Shown one piece after another: positions 57,498 through 64,000 of a stretch of 64,000 nucleotides of DNA. The translations under genes and the position numbers were made by a program. The notes under the pieces were generated by a model. It saw only the letters and a program-made list of their open reading frames with translations, was not told the origin of the DNA and did no database searches. Numbering within the stretch: position 1 is the stretch's first letter; every line of letters begins with the position of its first letter. This stretch comes from Hyaloperonospora brassicae (taxonomy: Eukaryota; Oomycota; Peronosporomycetes; Peronosporales; Peronosporaceae), in contig CANTFL010000679.1 in assembly GCA_947650285.1 (NCBI GenBank), positions 1 to 64,000 on the forward strand, written 5' to 3'.

Positions 57498-58853
57498 TCA
57501 TCCAAGCAACTTCTCCATTTCAGCCTTTGTGCCGTGTTCTTTTAGCGTTTCGCCGCCGAAGTTCCAGCTTTTTACCTCCTCCATGAGCTCCGTGAACGTG
57601 TTTGTGAGTGTTGCAAGATTCAAGCTATCAGCCAAAGTGCTCAGGAAATCTGTCTTTGTGCCCTCTGGCTGAGTCGAGATCGCCGTATATGGCACCCCAT
57701 CATCCCGAGCAAACTTATTGGTCAGCTCTGCTTTAGCACCATCTGCGACTGCGAGACCGGTTGTCGCTTCGACTTTGGCAGCATCAACGATACCGGGTCC
57801 TGCACCCGCTTTCGTCTTGTCGTAATACGCAAAACCAAGTCCAGGACTCACTTTTGATCTCTCGCCACTCGTGGAACTGAGCCGAGTTTTTTTTTTCACC
57901 CTAGCATCACTCACGACACCAGGTCCGGCGCTTGCTTTCACCTTGTCGTTGACCAAAGCGCCGGATTCCGCACTCATTGTCGCTCTGTGATCTTCGGTCA
58001 TCCCGGGCCCGGCACTCGCTGTCACCTTGCCGTCATCCACGAGATCGGTTTCGGCAGACACTTTCATTTTGGCATCACCCTCGACACCGGGTCCGGCACT
58101 TGCTTTCACCTTGTCGTTGACCAAGGCAATGGGTTCAGTACCCACCGTCGCTTTGTGATCTTCGGTTACCCCGGGTCCGGCACTTGCTGTCAACTTGCCA
58201 TCATCCCCGATACTGGTTCCGACAGACGCTTTCGCTGTGGTGTCGTCGTGAAGGACCTTTGCCGCACTCGCTGTTGTTCGAACAGCATCCGAATCTGCGC
58301 TTGTTTTGAACGATTTTTTCGCTTCAGCTGCTTTGAAGCGCTCGCCAATCGTTGTGTCGCCAATCTTCGTGTTTAGGATCTTCTGTACAAACTGAGTGAG
58401 CTCGGTCTTAAGACTTGCGAAGGTCGGGGATGCCGCGAGCTTGTTCCAAAGCAGATTCGTCTTTTCCGACAGCTCGCCGATGGTTATCTTGTACTGCAGA
58501 GCAAGCTGATGAGCTAGTTCTTTCGCCTCTACCGCTGCTGCTACGGCCACGTCCGCCGTCTTCCCCACGATGGGACGTTGCAGGAGCTTCGCCGTCGCTG
58601 GCTTCAATTCGTCAGCGATGGTAAATACACCTCTCTCCTCCTCATCGGGTTGCAGCGTATTCGAGTCCTTGAAGGTATGAGCAGTCCTTAAAAACGGTCT
58701 TGCATTTGCGTTGTGGCCGTAGCCATCCCTCGCGCGCGAGGAAAGAGGGACATCATGTTCGTCAACAGCGTTTGGATCGATAGTACTCGAGACGACCATA
58801 GTGCTCGTTAAAAGGGCGGCCAGAGCAACTACGACGATGGACGCCGGCAGCAT
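57498..58853 (-). CDS. Secreted RXLR-like/EER protein with a 14-residue repeat domain (candidate effector)
   Basis: 451 residues. The N-terminus (SIVVVALAALLTSTMVVSS, residues 5-23) is a clear signal peptide. RPFLR at 52-56 stands where RXLR effectors carry R-x-L-R, with one extra residue, and DEEERG at 70-75 supplies the EER motif at the usual distance, so host delivery is plausible but not shown. Residues 78-165 are predicted helical (Leu/Ala-rich, with LLWNKLAASPTF). Residues ~195-376 are imperfect 14-residue repeats, with ASAGPG words exactly 28 residues apart at 223, 251, 279 and 307 and SPGLG at 336, each followed by an acidic D-D/E-D and a Lys. The C-terminal 60 residues are again helical. 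No family function is recognised. The gene is intronless and unbroken. It stands alone, flanked by ~1.1 kb and ~2.9 kb of noncoding or repeat sequence, typical of effector placement. Confidence 0.82.
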   Translation of the reverse strand: MLPASIVVVALAALLTSTMVVSSTIDPNAVDEHDVPLSSRARDGYGHNANARPFLRTAHTFKDSNTLQPDEEERGVFTIADELKPATAKLLQRPIVGKTADVAVAAAVEAKELAHQLALQYKITIGELSEKTNLLWNKLAASPTFASLKTELTQFVQKILNTKIGDTTIGERFKAAEAKKSFKTSADSDAVRTTASAAKVLHDDTTAKASVGTSIGDDGKLTASAGPGVTEDHKATVGTEPIALVNDKVKASAGPGVEGDAKMKVSAETDLVDDGKVTASAGPGMTEDHRATMSAESGALVNDKVKASAGPGVVSDARVKKKTRLSSTSGERSKVSPGLGFAYYDKTKAGAGPGIVDAAKVEATTGLAVADGAKAELTNKFARDDGVPYTAISTQPEGTKTDFLSTLADSLNLATLTNTFTELMEEVKSWNFGGETLKEHGTKAEMEKLLG

Positions 58854-61221
58854 GCTTTGAGCAGGTAGAGTCCCGAAAACGTGGTAAGTTTGCAGATGGA
58901 CGGGTAGATTGTTGGATCTAGATACGCGGTGCCGAAGCAGTGCTCGTTGCTCACGGACTGGTGTCCAACCATTAAATTCGTCAGGTGCAAGTCGCTACGA
59001 AACGAGTTCATGGACCGGCTACGTCGACATCCGGTCGTTAAATTTGCAGGTGTACGGTATCTTTCTGGCTAGGAAGCACGACGAGCGCTTTGGACCCGTC
59101 TCACGATACGAGGCGGGACATTTTTACGAGCAGTACATGATAGTTCAGCAATGAAGTGCACAAAGGTAGCAGATTACCATCATCGGGATCCTGAGAGGAG
59201 ATAAAATGTTACTTTCCGTTCAGGCCTCTCCTCCACCTTCGCCAGCTAGTCAACATGGTACTGTGGGATGGACGTTCCAGAATCAAGAGCGATTTGATAA
59301 TTGTTGAAGCTCGCTAGTTTTGCACCCTAAGACTTTTTAGAGCTTTCAGATGGTGAGTCAATAATATTTTAGCTTGCCATATGGTGCACTGGATAGCACA
59401 TCCCTATATCCTAGGCACAATTCAATAATATACACATGCATCACATCAATCGCTGTCGATCCGATAAGGAATGGGTATGTGCGTAACACCATCTTTTCCA
59501 TTTTGTCTGACTAGAAAAACCCAAGGTAAACTCCCCACCACTTGATGAATTTCTGCGCGACAATGAAGAGAGTATTGGAATAACTGATGTTGCAGACGTG
59601 TACAATACAGGCACATATCTTGACGTTGAAATTGTACTACAGTGCTAAAACGTTTGTGACTAACGCCATAGGAATCTCTGAAATAACGACACCTTTGCTA
59701 TCATAATGTAATTTGGCAACACGCGACGTAACACGTCTTCATCTCCGTACTCGTAACATGTATGTGCGAGTTGGATGGTTGCTTTTTCGAGATCACGCTA
59801 GAGCGATCGATCCAAACGCTTGCGAAGACTTAAGTAACGTGGGTAATGGCTGAGTTCAACTCCAACGTCAGCGGCCCGCTATGCAAGACGTTGCGAGTTA
59901 TACAAGACGTTGCGAGTTATACGTCCCGGCCGCGTTGTGCATCGACGTCGGCGTACGCCATTACGTTCCTGTATATTTATCATTTCATCAACAATGTATG
60001 GAATTGCATGATCTGAGCTCATGAATGCAACCACCAGCCTACGCGGGTTTATGGCCTTACCTGGTTTTCTGCGCCCGATCTGGGCTCCTTTGATATGAAA
60101 TGAATCACTTGCCATCTTAACTAGCATTTTCATGTGCTGCAGAAGTGCACAACAAAAGCAACGTTAAGCAAACCTTCGCATTGCATACGCAAGTGTTATC
60201 TTACTTTCATTGTCAGGATCCATTTCGTTTCCTAATATGCAACAGCGATCAGTGGACAGACCCTTCGACAGCTGTTAGCTTCGAGATTGGTAGATTACTT
60301 GTCCAACAGCATTTGTCACTGTAAAACACGTAAGTGACTTTGTTCTTGCTCCACTGGATGTGATACAACAACACTAGAACACTGAATTATTCTCTAATTG
60401 CAGAGGCAACGGCCGCACAATAGATGCGTGCATGAGAGGGCATTAATGCATAGCAGAAAGATGGATGTCCACACAGCACGATTGTGTCGACAAAAAAGCA
60501 GATTGAAAGTGATAAAAACGAGCGCATGCCTGAGCTGATCGGTCTGTTACATGAGACGCCGCGATTGCACGATGACTGAAGATGGGTGACGGTAGATGTT
60601 ATGTATATATGTATGACGTGAATGCAGATCGGTATATACGATGGAATGTAGTATGCTTATTGTATCAGATCACATTCTTCAGTGCTTCGAAACCGAGGTC
60701 TTGTTATATAAATTACTTCGGTATGTGCGTTTAGAGCCTCAATTGATTACAGCAAGGTCAAACGGCGAATCAACTGTAAATCGAAGAGCGCATTGGGACT
60801 GCACAGGATAGCCTGTCATCGTAACATACTCTTGCAGTGAGTCAGCGCTCGACTATAACGATACATTCTAATCAAGAGTAACGTCCAACATAAAGAACAT
60901 GTCATCGAAATTGCAGCCAACAAACTTACCATATAATGAAATCTCCGACCTCCGACACGCTCCGACCGGGACAAAGCCAGTACGGAATTGAGTAATAGTG
61001 TGCAATTTTGTGTGCATTTTTGTGCTAGCAATGATAAGTGGACAGGGGGCTTAAAATATGATTGATTGAAGCAAATTGATTTCCTTGTGTGCGTATTCGA
61101 AAGTTAAATATTACGTGCTGATCTGCTTCACGACATCGTGAGTTGTGCCAACGTGTCAATTTATTACGACACGTAGACTGTGGACGAGTTGTACATGATG
61201 GGGCTTCAATGTATATGCACG
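58854..61221. other. Intergenic and unassigned sequence
   Basis: The first few hundred bases should hold the promoter of the RXLR-like gene. One - strand ORF at 59879-60133 (84 codons; KMASDSFHIKGAQIGRRKPG near its start) has a basic, gene-like composition but no recognised family. A 19-bp tandem duplication lies at its 3' end. Nothing else is supported. Confidence 0.4.
59884..59921 (+). repeat. 19-bp tandem duplication
   Basis: caagacgttgcgagttata occurs twice in a row (the last base of the second copy is within the match). Confidence 0.9.
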
Positions 61222-61560
61222 TGCACCCGTGTCCGTGTGTACTTATACGCGCGTTATTGACTGCGCATTGATCGTTATGTTGTATTCAATGACAGGTAAG
61301 CAGCTACATGGTGGACCACATTCCGCCCGTGTGCTACCCGGATGACCTGTTCCGGGTGCGTAAATGGTGCACAACGCGTTTGCTGCGTACATGCACCCGT
61401 GTCCATGTGTATTTATACGCGCTTTATTGACTGCGCATTGATCGTTGTGTTGTATTTAATGACAGGTAAGCAGCTACATGGTGGACTACATGCCGCCCGT
61501 GTGCTACCCGGATGACATGTTCCCCGTGCGTAAATGGTGTACATCGTGATACGATATTGT
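61222..61560 (+). repeat. 170-bp tandem duplication
   Basis: Two copies starting tgcacccgtgtcc at 61222 and 61392, sharing tgactgcgcattgatcgtt, caggtaagcagctacatggt and cccgtgtgctacccggatga, about 90% identical. It lies about 230 bp beyond the 3' end of the Crypton gene and may belong to that element. Confidence 0.92.
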
Positions 61561-61786
61561 CATGTCCAAGAACATTTTAAGCGAATTGACCTCGACGATT
61601 AAGGGTGAAATGGATTGTTGTACCATGATGTATATACGCTGTATCATGAGAATAAGGACGAGCTAAAGTGTTTCGCCGATCCTGTTAATATGTACTAGTT
61701 GTATTTCTCCTTCATTAGTGCGGAATCACTCAGCATGTATAAAATGGCGTGAAGACCATCATCTATGGGTACTGAGGGTTGACAAT

Positions 61787-63814
61787 CTATCCGATGATGT
61801 TTGTAGTATGCGCAGGTGCTGGATCTACAATGCACCCGGCGGCTTGAAGCTGTCTGTATCGTTGGATGTGTTTGCTTAGATGACCAGCTTTGTGTAGCTT
61901 GCGCATGGACTTAAGAACGTTTTGTGCTCCGCGGGCCTTGATGTTGTGCTCGCCAATGAACGAAAGTAACTGCATTTCAGCGACATCGCCTGATTTCAAC
62001 ACATCGTCTCGATACTGCGGAGACTTCTCATCAAGCACGAAGCCATCAGCAATAAACAGTTTCATGAATGCAACGACAAGTTTGGCGGTGGATTTCGTGT
62101 GCTTGCTAGAGCTATCAAACGAATCCCAGAGGCGGGGTTCCTGGGTATACCAACAAAACCATACGTCCTTCAGGTTTGTTGACGAGCTCGTTCGGCGACG
62201 TTTGGCTGGTGGTTCTTTGTCTTTACCCCCACTTCTTTCATGTAAAGATTTAGGTTGGGCTTTGTTATAGACCTCAGCTTCAATCATCAAGACGCGAGAT
62301 TCGAGCTTTTGGTTGACCTTGATTAACTGTTCAATCAATGAAGCTTGACGAAGATATATTGGATGCTTTGTGATGTCAATCGTGCTGTCTGAAGCGTTGA
62401 TGGGAATCGGTGGCACATTTGTCTTCGTGTAGCAGGTTTGATGTGAAGACTAAGCTAGAAGTTCGCTGACGGGGTAACCTTGCTGGGTTACACACGCTTC
62501 CAAACGTGTGACTACAAGTCCGTCTTTCTTTAGCTGCTTCAACGATGTATAATGAATCATCAGGTAAGTGATAAGCGTTTCAATCACTCTTTCGCTTACG
62601 TTGTATTGTGTAGTATTGAGCCCTTGAGAAGCATTGAAGAGCGCTGTCTCAACAGTTTGTATTTTTGTCTGCGTACCGAAGTCGAAGACATCAAGTGATA
62701 GGATAGATACGTCGGTATCGAGGTGTCGCCCACTCAATACCCGGGCAACCTTGTGGTATTCGGAAGCCGTATTAAAAACGTACGCGAAGGCTTTGTTTGT
62801 CGCTGTCATATTCCAGGCGCCTCGGTCGAAGATCCACTGTACACACAATCCAGACCCACTTGCATGCTGCGCCCCTCCGCACCGAAAAGAGTGAGATGTC
62901 AAGCGCTCGGTTACGCCAGATTTTACAGCAACCCGATCAAGAACACGGTTGACGTAGCTGTGTACACCGGGAGCGTCATCTGTGATGTTCTCCTTCTTAG
63001 CAGCGGTGGATAATATATCATGTGAAGACACCACAGCCTCTGGATGATCGAGCAAATCGATGAGCGAAGTTGCTGGAGCTAATATGGACTGTGAGATAGC
63101 CATTTGCGTTTAAAGTTGAGTCAACACGGATTTAGTTGGCGATGAGTGGGTCACAAGTGTGAGAGCTATGGCAAGCAGAGAACGTGTGGTGAAGTCTTCA
63201 TCAGGGAATAGTGAAAGACCTTGCTTTACAGAAGTTTTAACTCAGATAAATCGGACGAAGAATATGTCGCCCGAGCCGATAGACAGGTTTGCCTTCCGCA
63301 GCATTGTAAGGTCTGATGCACGCCCAAAGAGGTACCAAAGCAAACACAACAGCGTTGCATCTTGGTAGTCAGCACTAGTATCCGCAGTTGAATACAAGTA
63401 TTTTATCTTTTTCTTGATAGAAGACTTTGTGCATGCTGGGGCCTTGTTTACAAACGACCCTGACTCACGCTTCATGCAATGGCGCTCGAGTGTCTGTCCT
63501 TTCTTGAGCAAATTCTTTTCAATTACTGCTCGATGCTGTGGGAAATGCTCCTGCAGCCAATTCTTGGCTTGTCGAAATTACTGCATGACCGAGTATCGAG
63601 CTAAGAGCTGTCCCTTTCGGCTCTCCTTGAACGCCAGATACGTGCCAAACTTGATCATCACAGCTTCTAGTGCGAGAAGTGCCCTCTCGCGCTACATGCA
63701 CTGTTGCAGGTACTCCCAAGTAACCTCCTCCTGCTCGAGGAACTTTAAAAATGAGCGCGCTGCGATCTCACGGGCACGCTTTGTGTTGGCAGGTGCTAGG
63801 TCGGTCAGACTCAT
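61787..63814 (-). pseudogene. Crypton-type tyrosine recombinase transposon gene with five nonsense codons
   Basis: One continuous reading frame of about 675 codons from ATG at 63814 to a stop at 61787. It contains no frameshift but five in-frame stops: about 63694 (TAG), 63580 (TAA), 63243 (TGA), 63113 (TAA) and 62450 (TAG). An N-terminal helical region comes first. The recombinase core follows: first catalytic Arg in LWYLFGRASDLTMLRK (~63330), then HSFR (the HxxR motif, ~62905), WNM-region, and the candidate nucleophile Tyr in KAFAYVF (~62795). The C-terminal ~200 codons hold the basic/helical region with DVWFCWYTQEP and KRRRTSSS, typical of Crypton GCR1_C-like DNA-binding tails. Cryptons cut and paste DNA through a circular intermediate with a tyrosine recombinase. 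This copy is dead, but young by its frame. Termini were not identified. Confidence 0.88.
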
Positions 63815-64000
63815 CCTCGGTGGAGATGTTAAAGCTTGGATGTTGTTTGTAAAATATGCGATTGAGTTAACTTTTGTCTAAAATGTCGGAGCTTGTGTAT
63901 AATTTTTTAAAATATGCGAATAACTTGGTGTTTGTAATGTGATAACCATAACAGCACTGTTCTCTTTGACCTCATCCGTCGGAGAGGTAGCTGAGAGAGC
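63815..64000. other. Window end upstream of the Crypton gene
   Basis: AT-rich, no ORF. It should contain the Crypton 5' flank. Confidence 0.4.

Noticed and set aside
57987..58376. 129-codon + strand ORF opposite the RXLR-like gene
   Set aside because: Antisense shadow of the 14-residue repeat domain.
61890..63013. + strand ORFs across the Crypton
   Set aside because: Antisense shadows of the recombinase frame.

Overview
The window looks like nuclear DNA of an oomycete, most likely a Peronosporaceae plant pathogen (downy mildew or Phytophthora relative). The basis is a secreted protein with an RXLR-like/EER N-terminus, decayed Copia, Gypsy, LINE, Crypton, pogo and MULE elements whose protein motifs match families common in oomycetes, and a few compact genes in a large AT-rich, repeat-derived background. 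I could not run a database search, so the species is not resolved.

Layout. 0-4.4 kb: a decayed Copia gag-pol on the + strand behind a possible LTR, then a 20-bp tandem repeat and an array of small hairpins repeating every ~48 bp. 4.4-10 kb: mostly featureless, with one fragment of a Gypsy LTR (6.85-7.06 kb). 10.1-14.8 kb: the main gene island, with a secreted Ser/Gly/Asp-rich protein built from three near-identical ~126-139 residue repeats, an NRAMP divalent-metal transporter, and, convergent with it, a small TFIIS-N/Med26-like protein. 14.95-16.4 kb: a broken pogo/Tigger-type transposase on the - strand. 19.34-22.89 kb: a MULE with ~85-bp terminal inverted repeats and a decayed FAR1/MuDR transposase. 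22.9-34.7 kb: very AT-rich and almost geneless, but it holds a 775-bp TIR element (32190-32964) with a near-perfect 8-bp target duplication that has captured fragments of two unrelated host genes, adenylate kinase and a PTPLA/HACD 3-hydroxyacyl-CoA dehydratase. 34.7-50.8 kb: a ~16-kb decayed Gypsy element on the - strand with ~625-bp LTRs, a primer-binding site, and gag, protease, RT and integrase remnants in the expected order. 50.9-55 kb: a minisatellite and a LINE remnant on the + strand. 56.0-56.35 kb: a tRNA-derived SINE with a 14-bp target-site duplication. 57.5-58.85 kb: the secreted RXLR-like/EER protein with a 14-residue repeat domain (- strand). 61.2-64 kb: a 170-bp tandem repeat and a Crypton tyrosine-recombinase gene, intact in frame but for five nonsense codons (- strand).

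Only four genes look intact: the repeat secreted protein, NRAMP, the TFIIS-N protein and the RXLR-like protein. Two of the four are secreted repeat proteins and probably act at the host interface. Nearly everything else is transposon-derived sequence of different ages. The most novel item is the two-gene capture by the small TIR element; next are the repeat secreted protein with one tribasic site per repeat, and the hairpin array.
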